From CALZFJ01 sp051878575 (GTDB lineage Bacteria > Bacteroidota > Bacteroidia > Bacteroidales > Muribaculaceae): 36,103 nucleotides of DNA. Shown here one piece after another: positions 7,936-15,887 of this stretch. A model generated the notes under the pieces. That model worked only from the letters and a program-made list of their open reading frames with translations, was not told the origin of the DNA and made no database searches. The stretch's first letter is position 1. Each line of letters opens with the position of its first letter. The position numbers were made by a program, and so were the translations under genes. The stretch is from the NCBI GenBank assembly GCA_051878575.1, contig JBJEKJ010000058.1:1-36103 (forward strand), given 5' to 3'.

Positions 7936-7967
7936 CTTGACAATTCGAAAAATATGCGTACCTTTGC
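7936..7967 (+). promoter_or_regulatory. tRNA promoter
   Basis: CTTG at 7936-7939 is followed after 19 nt by TACCTTTGC at 7959-7967. Predicted initiation near 7974 is a few bases before the mature tRNA 5' end. Confidence 0.7.
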
Positions 7968-7978
7968 AGTCGAAATAC

Positions 7979-8050
<72 letters not shown>

Positions 8051-8052
8051 CT

Positions 8053-8085
8053 AAAAAAGAGGTTGCGAATTTCGCAGCCTCTTTT
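8053..8085 (+). terminator. Terminator after tRNA-fMet
   Basis: An AGAGGTTGCGAA / TTCGCAGCCTCT stem (one G:T pair) has a very short loop. It is preceded by an A-run and ends in TTTT. It lies directly after the tRNA 3' end. Confidence 0.85.
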
Positions 8086-8103
8086 CGTTTACCGGTCATT
8101 TCA

Positions 8104-8133
8104 ATAGTCCCCCTGTCAAGGTGGGGGGACTAT
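8104..8133 (-). terminator. GC-rich hairpin between convergent transcripts
   Basis: A perfect 10-bp stem, ATAGTCCCCC (8104-8113) with GGGGGACTAT (8124-8133), has a 10-nt loop. It lies about 30 bases past the fucosidase stop. No clear T-run follows on the minus strand, so it may be an attenuating or 3'-protecting hairpin rather than a classical terminator. Confidence 0.5.
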
Positions 8134-8163
8134 GTAGGTTCAAGTGCCCGGTTGGGGGCACAA

Positions 8164-9501
8164 TCAGAAGTTCAGCTCAATCACCTTGTCGATGTCGGTA
8201 GGCACCGCATCAAGACACAGAATCACACCACCATCGCACTTTTGCACCTTTACCGCCTGCTTTGTGACATAATCAAATGCACGCTTCACCTTCTTGTCGC
8301 CAAGCGGCAAAAACAAGGCCTTGTCCTGAAGATTCATGATATGCACAAACAGTCGGTTGTCCTTTTGCGTAGTCACTCCCCAACTGTGAGGAGCCACACA
8401 TCCGCCACGAGTGCCGTAGATGGTCTCACCATACACGCTCATCCACTCACCTACTTCTTTCAGGCGCTGCAAGGCAAGTGCAGGCAGCTCTCCATTGGGT
8501 TGCGGACCGATGTTCATCAACAGATTGGCATTCTTGCCGGCAGCATTCACCGCATAGCGTATAAGTGTCTTAGCCGACTTGTAGTTTTGGTCGGTAATCT
8601 TGTATCCCCACATTCCATTCATCGTCTCACACGTCTCCAGCGGCAGCTGACTGATGTCCTGACCCGAAAGTCCGGCAGTATTCTCGCCCGGAAGGTCACG
8701 CTCGAAAATCTGTATATCCTCGCCCTCGAAAGGAGTGATGTGATGGTTGTTGCCTACGAGACATGCCGGTTGCAGACGATGAATCAGCTCATACTGCCCG
8801 GGCAACTCCCAGTCGAAATCGGGATTTTGGTCCTGATCCCACCATCCATCAAACCATATTGCCCCAATCTCGCCATAGTTGGTGAGAAGCTCAGTCAACT
8901 GATTGTTCATGAACCTGTAGTAGCTTTTCCAGTCGCCTTTCGGATTGGGACGCCCGGTTCCCCTACCCGTGCGGCCCCACGGCGTGTCCTCGCGATACCA
9001 GTCGACATGTGAGTAATAGAGATGTAGGCGTATTCCTTGCTTGTGGCACTCGTCAGCGAGCTCCTTAAGTATGTCGCGCTTGAATGGTGTTGCATCCACG
9101 ATATTATAATCGGTGTATTTCGACTTGAACATTGAGAAGCCCTCATGGTGACGCGAGGTGAAGCAAATATATTTCGCTCCCGACGCCTTGATAGCCGACA
9201 CCCACTCGGCGGCATTGAACTTCGACGGGTAGAATCCGCCCGCCAATTTCTCATACTCCTTGTAGTCGATATTCTTGTTGGTCATAGTCCACTCGCCGGT
9301 AGCGAGCATACTGTAAAGTCCCCAATGAATGAAAATTCCAAACTTCGCATCCTGAAACTCCTTTCTCGACTCAAGATTCTCCTTAGTTGGCTGATAATGC
9401 CGCTCAGCCGACGGCTTCGCTCCAACCGGCACCACCGATTGAGAGAATGCACCAAATGGCGCGCATAGCGCCAAAAGTGCCACACAACATAAATTCTTCA
9501 T
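8164..9501 (-). CDS. Alpha-L-fucosidase (GH29), secreted
   Basis: This encodes a retaining glycoside hydrolase that removes terminal L-fucose, for example from mucin or milk glycans. The preferred start is the ATG at 9501, giving a signal peptide (MKNLCCVALLALCAPFGAFSQ) and 445 residues. Another ATG at 9522 overlaps the permease stop as ATGA and cannot be excluded. Family motifs in order, numbered from the 9501 start, are FGIFIHWGLYS near 54, SRHHEGF near 116-122, and IWFDGWW with the likely nucleophile D218. The acid/base residue is not well conserved in GH29 and I cannot name it. It is last in the folP-cdaA-permease gene run, an unusual place for a glycan hydrolase. A hairpin follows the stop. 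Confidence 0.92.
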   Translation of the reverse strand: MKNLCCVALLALCAPFGAFSQSVVPVGAKPSAERHYQPTKENLESRKEFQDAKFGIFIHWGLYSMLATGEWTMTNKNIDYKEYEKLAGGFYPSKFNAAEWVSAIKASGAKYICFTSRHHEGFSMFKSKYTDYNIVDATPFKRDILKELADECHKQGIRLHLYYSHVDWYREDTPWGRTGRGTGRPNPKGDWKSYYRFMNNQLTELLTNYGEIGAIWFDGWWDQDQNPDFDWELPGQYELIHRLQPACLVGNNHHITPFEGEDIQIFERDLPGENTAGLSGQDISQLPLETCETMNGMWGYKITDQNYKSAKTLIRYAVNAAGKNANLLMNIGPQPNGELPALALQRLKEVGEWMSVYGETIYGTRGGCVAPHSWGVTTQKDNRLFVHIMNLQDKALFLPLGDKKVKRAFDYVTKQAVKVQKCDGGVILCLDAVPTDIDKVIELNF

Positions 9502-9518
9502 ATCTTTATAAATTAAAC

Positions 9519-10820
9519 TCATTCCACATACTCATATCCGAGAGAGCGAATCATGTCGACAACGTCGGCCGGATTGAAATCTCCCTCAACGTAGGCGATA
9601 CCGCTTGCAAGGTCCACTCTCACAGATATCACACCGGGCACTTTGGCCAGATTCGTCTCCACATTGGCCTTACAATGATTGCACATCATTCCCTTAACCT
9701 TAAATTCCTTTTTCATCATATCGTTTTTATTATGGTTTTTCTTATTTCTTAATGAGTCGATTCTCAATCTCACAAAACTCCATGCGAGCATTGACACGAA
9801 AGCTACTGAACATATCACACTGAACACTCCCGCACCTTCTTCGCATGCGCCACAAACATCGCAAGATGCGCAATCGCCCACAGGAGCAAGGTGAGCCGTG
9901 AACCACTCCAAAGGCAGCATATAGTCGATTATAAGTCCGAAGCCTATCGCCCCCGCCACTATCGACAGAAGGTAGAGCAACAGCGACCTACGACCGAACA
10001 CCCTGCCAATCACGACGATAGACATCACATTGGTAGCCGGTCCGGCCATGAGAAGCACCAATGCAGCCCCCGGCGACATACCTTTCAGCATAAGCGAAAG
10101 TGCCACGGGAATCGACCCGGTGGCGCATATATACATAGGTGCGGCAATGCAAAGCACAATGAGCATATTCAGCAGCGGACGATCGGCGAATTGCGCGAAA
10201 AACCCTTCAGGCACCACTACAGTTATAAGAGCCGCAAGAAGAAGGCCTACGACAAGCCATCTCCCCACATCCTGCATAATATGCACAAACCCGTATTCAA
10301 GAGCATCAAGCAACTTGCCGGCAAAGCTCATCTCCGTCGCCGACTCACAATCATCACCGCATCCGCAGCTATCACCTTCGCAGCAATCATCATCGTCGGT
10401 CACAGCGGCTTTCCTCTCGTCGCCGAATGCACCCACTATCTTTCCTCCAAATATCGCAGTGACAAACGCTATCAGCGGACGAGCTATGGCAAATGGCAAT
10501 CCAAGCAGTGAGTATGTTGCGGCTATACTGTCGATTCCGGTCTGCGGAGTAGCTATCAGGAACGATGTGGATGCGGCCTGAGAGGCTCCATTCTTCCTGA
10601 GCGACACCGTGGTGGGAATAACTCCACAGGAACAGAGCGGCAACGGTATGCCTATAAGTGCCGCCTTGATTGCCGCGCCAAAGCCATTGCCCGACAGATG
10701 ACGGGCATAGGTGCGTTGCGGCACGAATGAGTGAAGCAATCCGGCCACAAAAAAGCCAAGCAGCAGATAAGGCGACATCTCATTGAGCAAATCAACCAGT
10801 GTAGTAAAATATTCAACCAT
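9519..10820 (-). CDS. Permease of the SO_0444 / ArsP type fused to an HMA metal-binding domain
   Basis: This encodes a 433-residue inner-membrane permease (DUF318 / permease_2 family), probably exporting a soft metal or metalloid such as Cu, Zn or organoarsenical. I start it at the ATG at 10820, which gives the family-typical N-terminus (MVEYFTTL...EMSPYLLLGF). A GTG at 10862 overlaps the cdaA stop and would add 14 residues. It has about eight or more membrane helices with the family motif PLPLCSCGVIP near residues 59-69. Two cysteine-rich loops follow (DCCEGDSCGCGDDC and CASCDVCGAC), both plausible metal-binding segments. The last ~65 residues are a complete heavy-metal-associated domain with GMMCNHC. 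Its stop overlaps a possible fucosidase start. The metal specificity is not readable. Confidence 0.85.
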   Translation of the reverse strand: MVEYFTTLVDLLNEMSPYLLLGFFVAGLLHSFVPQRTYARHLSGNGFGAAIKAALIGIPLPLCSCGVIPTTVSLRKNGASQAASTSFLIATPQTGIDSIAATYSLLGLPFAIARPLIAFVTAIFGGKIVGAFGDERKAAVTDDDDCCEGDSCGCGDDCESATEMSFAGKLLDALEYGFVHIMQDVGRWLVVGLLLAALITVVVPEGFFAQFADRPLLNMLIVLCIAAPMYICATGSIPVALSLMLKGMSPGAALVLLMAGPATNVMSIVVIGRVFGRRSLLLYLLSIVAGAIGFGLIIDYMLPLEWFTAHLAPVGDCASCDVCGACEEGAGVFSVICSVAFVSMLAWSFVRLRIDSLRNKKNHNKNDMMKKEFKVKGMMCNHCKANVETNLAKVPGVISVRVDLASGIAYVEGDFNPADVVDMIRSLGYEYVE

Positions 10821-10858
10821 AGCTAACTTATAATTATTTTTCGGGAGAACTTTCCGCC

Positions 10859-11623
10859 TCACGCAGTGATTATATTCGATAGCTTATGCTCCAACTCGGT
10901 ATTCGACAACTTCAAGTGTATGTTGCCTTTATGCGCGAGCGAGATACTTCCCGTCTCCTCCGATACCACAACGGCTATGGCATCGGTGGCTTGGGCAATA
11001 CCGAGAGCCGAGCGATGACGCAGCCCGAGGTGTCGGGGAAGATTGGTATCGTGCGACACCGGCAGGATACATCCCGCCGACATAATTCGCGTGCCTGCAA
11101 TTATCATGGCTCCATCATGCAGCGGACTATTCTTGAAAAAGATATTCTCAATGAGACGTGTATTGATTTTGGCGTCGATAACGTCGCCTGTGCGCTCGTA
11201 ATCGTCGAGCAACATATTCTGCTGAATCACTATGAGCGCTCCCGTCTTCGACTTAGCCATATTCATACAGGCATATACCACCGGAAGAATCCATTTCTTG
11301 TCTTCATCGTCCTTATCATGGCGATGGAATATACGCCTTATGAACCGCCATCGCTTATGCGAGCCAAGCTCCACGAGGAAGCGCTTTATCTGGTCCTGAA
11401 AGATTATCACCAATATCAGCAAGCCGATATTCATGAACTTGTCCATAATCGTACCCATGAGCCGCATTCCCAATATCTCCGAGATTACCACCCATGCCAC
11501 GATAAACGCCAGCACGCCGACGAAAATATTCAGCGTGCCCGACTCTTTCATCGTGCGATACACATAGAACAGCAGCGTCGCAACGAGAAATATATCTATA
11601 GCATCCTTAATTCCAAATTCCAT
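10859..11623 (-). CDS. cdaA: Diadenylate cyclase (c-di-AMP synthase)
   Basis: This 254-residue membrane enzyme converts two ATP to cyclic di-AMP, a messenger controlling potassium and osmotic balance and cell-wall homeostasis. Three N-terminal membrane helices span about residues 10-80. The DisA_N/DAC catalytic domain follows, with DGA at 170-172 and RHR at 202-204, both required for activity. It sits 38 bases after folP on the same strand; this pairing is common in Bacteroidales. The stop overlaps a possible GTG start of the permease gene. No separate CdaR regulator is encoded nearby. The family assignment is secure. Confidence 0.94.
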   Translation of the reverse strand: MEFGIKDAIDIFLVATLLFYVYRTMKESGTLNIFVGVLAFIVAWVVISEILGMRLMGTIMDKFMNIGLLILVIIFQDQIKRFLVELGSHKRWRFIRRIFHRHDKDDEDKKWILPVVYACMNMAKSKTGALIVIQQNMLLDDYERTGDVIDAKINTRLIENIFFKNSPLHDGAMIIAGTRIMSAGCILPVSHDTNLPRHLGLRHRSALGIAQATDAIAVVVSEETGSISLAHKGNIHLKLSNTELEHKLSNIITA

Positions 11624-11661
11624 ATCCTTCTATTATCTGTATTCTTTTTTCTTGAACGAGC

Positions 11662-12516
11662 TCACTCAGGCACATCGCACATTGCCACTATTCTCACAGC
11701 CTCCACGGCTGCCTTCACGTCGTGAACGCGAAGTATGTGTGCTCCCTGCATGAGCGCAAGTGTATTGAGCACGGTGGTGCCATTAAGAGCCTCCTCAGGC
11801 GAGGTGCCGAGCAGTTTGTAAATCATCGACTTGCGAGAAATGCCCACAAGCACGGGATAATCCATCTCCACAAACTCATGGAGATTATGCATCATCTCGT
11901 AATTCTGCTCCACAGTCTTGCTGAAGCCAAATCCCGGGTCGATTATAATGTCGCAAACTCCGAGCCGTCGCAGGCGATCGGCCTTGCGGGCCAGGTCGAG
12001 AATCACATCGGCGGTGACGTCGGCATAATCGGTGAGTGTGTTCATAGTGGCGGGCGTTCCGCGCATGTGCATCAATATATACGGCACATGGAGATCGGCC
12101 ACCGTGGCAAACATCGCATCGTCCATATCGCCACCCGAGATATCATTGATAATATGAGCGCCACACTCCTCTACGCACCGGCGTGCCACATCGGCTCTAA
12201 ACGTGTCGACCGACACCACCATGCCGGGAGCCTCCTCGGCTATTATCCTCAATCCCGTGCGCAATCTGCCGAACTCCTCGTCGGGCGAAATATCATCGGC
12301 GCCCGGACGCGACGAATAGCCTCCCACATCAATCATATCAGCTTCCTCATCGACAATCTGCCTTACCCGGCGCCTTATCACCTCCTCATCGACACCGCAG
12401 CGGCTGCCGCTGTAGAATGAGTCGGGAGTTACATTGAGTATTCCCATCACCTGAGGCCGACTAAGCTCGACAAGCCTTCCGCCAATGTTTATGCTATATT
12501 TTCTGAAATCAACCAT
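11662..12516 (-). CDS. folP: Dihydropteroate synthase
   Basis: This 284-residue TIM-barrel enzyme joins p-aminobenzoate to dihydropterin pyrophosphate in folate synthesis, the target of sulfonamides. Diagnostic segments are all present: MGILNVTPDSF from 24 (N28), DVGGYSSRPGA from 63, VSVDTFRA from 101, INDISGG from 123, MHMRGTP from 149, DPGFGF from 193 (D193), SRKSM from 227, and the C-terminal RVHD (R263, H265). It is the first gene of a four-gene minus-strand run with cdaA, the permease and the fucosidase, and has a good promoter upstream. Confidence 0.96.
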   Translation of the reverse strand: MVDFRKYSINIGGRLVELSRPQVMGILNVTPDSFYSGSRCGVDEEVIRRRVRQIVDEEADMIDVGGYSSRPGADDISPDEEFGRLRTGLRIIAEEAPGMVVSVDTFRADVARRCVEECGAHIINDISGGDMDDAMFATVADLHVPYILMHMRGTPATMNTLTDYADVTADVILDLARKADRLRRLGVCDIIIDPGFGFSKTVEQNYEMMHNLHEFVEMDYPVLVGISRKSMIYKLLGTSPEEALNGTTVLNTLALMQGAHILRVHDVKAAVEAVRIVAMCDVPE

Positions 12517-12541
12517 TGCTAAAAAGACATTATTCTCCCAC

Positions 12542-12560
12542 TTGCGGCTATATGCCGCAA
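12542..12560 (-). other. Hairpin in the predicted folP 5' leader
   Basis: A 7-bp stem, TTGCGGC (12542-12548) with GCCGCAA (12554-12560), has a 5-nt loop. It falls at or just downstream of the predicted start of folP transcription, so it would sit at the 5' end of the mRNA, where it could stabilise the transcript. It could equally be chance. Confidence 0.35.
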
Positions 12561-12568
12561 AGCGCTAT

Positions 12569-12601
12569 GCGAAGATAACACTAAAACGCCATCTTAGCAA
12601 A
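12569..12601 (-). promoter_or_regulatory. Promoter of the folP-cdaA gene run
   Basis: Read on the minus strand, TTTG (12601-12598) is followed after 20 nt by TATCTTCGC (12577-12569), one mismatch from the TAnnTTTGC consensus. Initiation would fall near 12560, giving a ~45-nt leader. Confidence 0.6.
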
Positions 12602-12641
12602 TACACTCCACTATATTTTTATTAAAAAATAAAATAGGTGC

Positions 12642-13991
12642 TCAGAATCTCAAAAGTCCGAGTCCGTAAAGGAAAATCAGCGTGATGCAGATAGGGGCCA
12701 CATAGCGTATGCAGAAGTAAATGGGATGCTTAAGCGTGATGCGGCGCGTGCCATAGTCGGTGAGCTGCTCATCCACCACCTTGCGGTCGACAATCCATCC
12801 CACAAAGACGGCAAGCATCACGCCTCCTATTGGCAGTAGCACATTCGACGACACATAGTCGAAAAGCTCGAATAGCGTCATGCCAAAAAGGCGGAAATCA
12901 CTCAATACGCCAAACGACAGAGCGCACAGCATGCCAAACACCAACGCTATGAGCGTATTGGCTAAGGTGGCATTGTTACGGCTCATCTTGCGCACCTCAA
13001 CAAAATAGGCTATAGAAATCTCGCTCATGGATATTGTAGAGGTGATAGAGGCAAAGAAGAGTAGCAGGAAAAATGCCACCGCCCAGAAGTATCCGCCGGG
13101 CATCTGCTGGAATATGCCCGGCAGAATCTCAAACACGAGTTTTGGCCCGGCGGCAGGCTCAAGCCCGAACGAGAACACAGCCGGGAAAATTATGATTCCC
13201 GACAGAATGGCCACCACTGTGTCGAGCACAGCCACTATCGTTGCACTACGCACGATTGGCGTCTTGTCGGAGAAATAGGACGCGTATGTGAGCAGGCATG
13301 TCAGGCCGAGACTCAGAGAGAAGAATGCCTGTCCGAGCGCGCCAAGCACCACTTTGGGTGTCAGCTTTGAGAAATCGGGATTGAAAAGGAAGCTGAGTCC
13401 TGCCGATGAGTTGGGCAGCAGCACTGAATTGACGCAGAACACAATCAGTATCAAAAAAAGTATTGGCATCATGATGTTCGACAGCCGCTCAATTCCCTTC
13501 TCGATGCCTCGACGAAGCACAAGGAAGTTGATAAGTAGGAACAGCATGGTCCATAACACCGACCGATAAGGATTGGCGGTGAAAGCGCCGAACATCTCAG
13601 AGTATTCCTGCGCGGTGTGGCCGCTAAGGCCGCCTGATATCGACTGGAAAAGATACTCTACTATCCATCCGGCCACTACCGAATAGAAACTGAGTATCAT
13701 GAGCGACGCCAAGATACCGACATACGATACCCAATGGAACTTGCTGCCGGGTTTGAGCATTTGCAGCGCCGAAAGGGCGTTACGGTGAGTCGACCGTCCG
13801 ATCACAAACTCGGCTATCATCACCGGTATACCGAGAAGCATCACACACACGATGTAGAGCACGAGGAATGCTCCGCCTCCATGCTCGCCTGCCTCATAAG
13901 GGAAACGCCATATATTTCCAAGCCCCACAGCCGAACCCACCGTTGCGGCTATCACACCCATGCGTGTTGCGAATTGCGCTCTTTTGCCCAT
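12642..13991 (-). CDS. Sodium-dependent neurotransmitter-symporter (NSS) family transporter, copy 1
   Basis: This 449-residue polytopic inner-membrane protein of the LeuT-fold NSS family is expected to use the sodium gradient to import an amino acid or related amine. The strongly conserved first helix is present (VGSAVGLGNIWRFPYEAGEHGGGAF, about 18-42), including the unwound sodium- and substrate-binding stretch. About 11-12 membrane spans can be counted. It is the third gene of a run with NSS copy 2 and the small membrane protein, 37 bases after the latter. After the first helix the two NSS copies diverge (PYEAGEHGG against PSVVQSSGG), so they may carry different substrates. The substrate cannot be read from the sequence. 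Confidence 0.92.
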   Translation of the reverse strand: MGKRAQFATRMGVIAATVGSAVGLGNIWRFPYEAGEHGGGAFLVLYIVCVMLLGIPVMIAEFVIGRSTHRNALSALQMLKPGSKFHWVSYVGILASLMILSFYSVVAGWIVEYLFQSISGGLSGHTAQEYSEMFGAFTANPYRSVLWTMLFLLINFLVLRRGIEKGIERLSNIMMPILFLILIVFCVNSVLLPNSSAGLSFLFNPDFSKLTPKVVLGALGQAFFSLSLGLTCLLTYASYFSDKTPIVRSATIVAVLDTVVAILSGIIIFPAVFSFGLEPAAGPKLVFEILPGIFQQMPGGYFWAVAFFLLLFFASITSTISMSEISIAYFVEVRKMSRNNATLANTLIALVFGMLCALSFGVLSDFRLFGMTLFELFDYVSSNVLLPIGGVMLAVFVGWIVDRKVVDEQLTDYGTRRITLKHPIYFCIRYVAPICITLIFLYGLGLLRF

Positions 13992-14028
13992 AATTCTTTT
14001 TCTCCTTTGTTTATTTCATCTTAATGAG

Positions 14029-14304
14029 TCAAAACGCCGCAATAGTGTCTCTCATATTGTCATGCGGCTGTTTTTTTGCTGTCCGTTTAATCTTTTTCCC
14101 GCCTTTTCTTGCCTGAGTGGTATCTACATCGGCTTTCCTCACCTCCTCACGAAACCGCTCAAGTGCCACCGAGTCGCCAACGGCCGACGTATCGGCAGTT
14201 GTGAGCGATATTCTCACGCCGACAATAGCGAGCAATACCACTATGAGCACACACATGGCAATACGCTGTCTTCCGGTCATCGAAAATAGGCCCTTCTTGT
14301 TCAT
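14029..14304 (-). CDS. Small single-span membrane protein between two NSS transporters
   Basis: This encodes a 91-residue protein whose ATG overlaps the stop of NSS copy 2 (ATGA, 14304-14301), so translation is probably coupled. A short basic N-terminus (MNKKGLFSMTGRQR) precedes one hydrophobic helix at about 15-33. A roughly 55-residue soluble tail follows, acidic and helical at first (about 45-62), then very basic (KGGKKIKRTAKKQ), ending in hydrophobic residues. I recognise no family. Its place inside the transporter operon suggests an accessory or regulatory subunit, or an assembly factor, for one or both symporters, but that is inference from position. It is real by coupling, codon use and a proper membrane span. 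Confidence 0.7.
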   Translation of the reverse strand: MNKKGLFSMTGRQRIAMCVLIVVLLAIVGVRISLTTADTSAVGDSVALERFREEVRKADVDTTQARKGGKKIKRTAKKQPHDNMRDTIAAF

Positions 14305-15695
14305 AAATCAAGCAAATGAACGAATTGTGATACTAAGATTGCTATAATCAATACCGGACACACATATTTAACCAAAAACTGCACAAACGGCGCAGCCCAC
14401 GATTTGAAGGAGCAATAGTTGGTGAGCTCGTCGCGTATGAAGTCGCGGTGGAGCACCCATCCCACATAGAAGCAGATGCCTATCGCACTCAATGGCAGCA
14501 GTAAATTGGTAGTCATCGAGTCGAGGAAGTCGAATACCGACATTCCGGCAATTTGCAGCCACGACACCGCCCCAAGCGACAAAGAGCAGATAGCGCTCGT
14601 CAGGAATAGAGGCAACAGGATTATCAGGCACGACACCGTGCGCGACAACCTGAAGCGGTCGCGCAAGAATGCTATCGACACCTCGGCTATCGACACTGTG
14701 GATGTGATCGTAGCCACGAAAAGCAGGAAGAAGAACAGTATGGCCCATATCTGCGAGCCCGCCATCTGCGTGAACACACCTGGCAGTGTCACGAACACGA
14801 GGGTGGTTCCCGACAGCCCTCCCGGAGTTCCGGCCATACCGAAACTTGTCACGGCCGGGAAAATAATAAGCCCCATCAGCACTGCCACTAAGAAGTCGCA
14901 AACCGACACCGTGACGGCGGTGCGTGTCATCATCGTGTCCGACGGGAAATAGGATGCGTAGGTCACCAATATGCCCATGCCAAGACTCAGCGAGAAAAAT
15001 GCCTGGCCAAGAGCGCTTATCACCACATCGCTCGTGACTTTAGAGAAATCGGGCTTCAGGAAAAACTCCACTCCCTCCGAGGCATTTGGCAGCGACAAGG
15101 AGATGCCGCAGAATATCAGCATAAGCAAAAAGAGAATGGGCATCAGCACATTCGACAACTTCTCTATACCCTTTCTGACACCTCGCAGCAGGATGAATAG
15201 ATTCAGCAGTATCATGACGTAGGTCCACAGCACCGGGCGGCCCGCCGAGGATATGAAGTCGTTCATATTAGCGGTGAACACTGCACTATTGGCTACCGTA
15301 TCGGCATTGAAGTCGATGCCGTCGAACAGCGAGCCGGTGACCGACTGGAAAAGATACTCCATCGACCATCCGGCCACAACCATATAGAACGGGAGTATCA
15401 GATACGACGCAATAAGCCCGAACACGCCGAGAATCCACCACTTCTTTCCGGGAGTGAGATTCTTGATCACTCCCACGGCATCCGACCGTCCCGCCCTGCC
15501 TAATGAGAACTCGGCAAGCATCACCGGAATGCCAAGCAGAAGCACGCATACAAGATATACCACGAGGAATGCCGAGCCTCCGCTGCTCTGCACCACACTT
15601 GGAAAGCGCCATATATTTCCTAACCCGACAGCCGAACCGACCGTAGCCGCAATCACTCCTATTTTTGAGGCAAAACCCGCATCGCTATGTTTCAT
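14301..15695 (-). CDS. Sodium-dependent neurotransmitter-symporter (NSS) family transporter, copy 2
   Basis: This 464-residue LeuT-fold symporter is chosen to start at the ATG at 15695 (MKHSDAGFASK); a longer frame to 15731 adds an unlikely 12 residues. Helix 1 carries GSAVGLGNIWRFPS (about 20-33). The protein aligns with copy 1 throughout, for example in the WxxxFFLLLFxAxITSTxSxxEVSI-type region, with I-F-P-A-V before it. It leads the three-gene run 15695-12642, has its own promoter, and is divergent from the vanZ-tamB-tamL genes. The tandem copies look like an old duplication. The substrate is unknown. Confidence 0.92.
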   Translation of the reverse strand: MKHSDAGFASKIGVIAATVGSAVGLGNIWRFPSVVQSSGGSAFLVVYLVCVLLLGIPVMLAEFSLGRAGRSDAVGVIKNLTPGKKWWILGVFGLIASYLILPFYMVVAGWSMEYLFQSVTGSLFDGIDFNADTVANSAVFTANMNDFISSAGRPVLWTYVMILLNLFILLRGVRKGIEKLSNVLMPILFLLMLIFCGISLSLPNASEGVEFFLKPDFSKVTSDVVISALGQAFFSLSLGMGILVTYASYFPSDTMMTRTAVTVSVCDFLVAVLMGLIIFPAVTSFGMAGTPGGLSGTTLVFVTLPGVFTQMAGSQIWAILFFFLLFVATITSTVSIAEVSIAFLRDRFRLSRTVSCLIILLPLFLTSAICSLSLGAVSWLQIAGMSVFDFLDSMTTNLLLPLSAIGICFYVGWVLHRDFIRDELTNYCSFKSWAAPFVQFLVKYVCPVLIIAILVSQFVHLLDL

Positions 15696-15753
15696 TTTTT
15701 CACTTTTTATTCGATTTTTGAAGCCAATCATTCACGATTCGACCAATTTTCCT

Positions 15754-15762
15754 GCAAAATTA
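15754..15762 (-). promoter_or_regulatory. -7 box for the NSS gene run
   Basis: Read on the minus strand this is TAATTTTGC, a full match to the -7 consensus, about 58 bases before the NSS copy 2 start. No good -33 TTTG is seen. Confidence 0.5.
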
Positions 15763-15800
15763 CAACAAATCTGTGGAATATGCTAAAAGATAGATAATAT

Positions 15801-15831
15801 TTTGATTCTTACAATTTATTTATTACTTTTG
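15801..15831 (+). promoter_or_regulatory. Promoter of the vanZ-like / tamB / tamL genes
   Basis: TTTG at 15801-15804 is followed after 19 nt by TTACTTTTG-type box TACTTTTG (15824-15831), matching TTTG-N19-TAnnTTTG. Initiation near 15838 leaves a ~50-nt A/T-rich leader. It lies back to back with the NSS promoter. Confidence 0.7.
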
Positions 15832-15887
15832 TAAGTTGGAATATAATTAATTAATTGATAATTTATCACAGTCAATATTGACCTATT

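Noticed and set aside
10886..11725. Plus-strand frame of 279 codons opposite cdaA
   Set aside because: Antisense shadow of a complete diadenylate cyclase gene.
12602..12641. A/T inverted repeat as terminator for NSS copy 1
   Set aside because: The stem would be nearly all A:T with no GC core, too weak to call.
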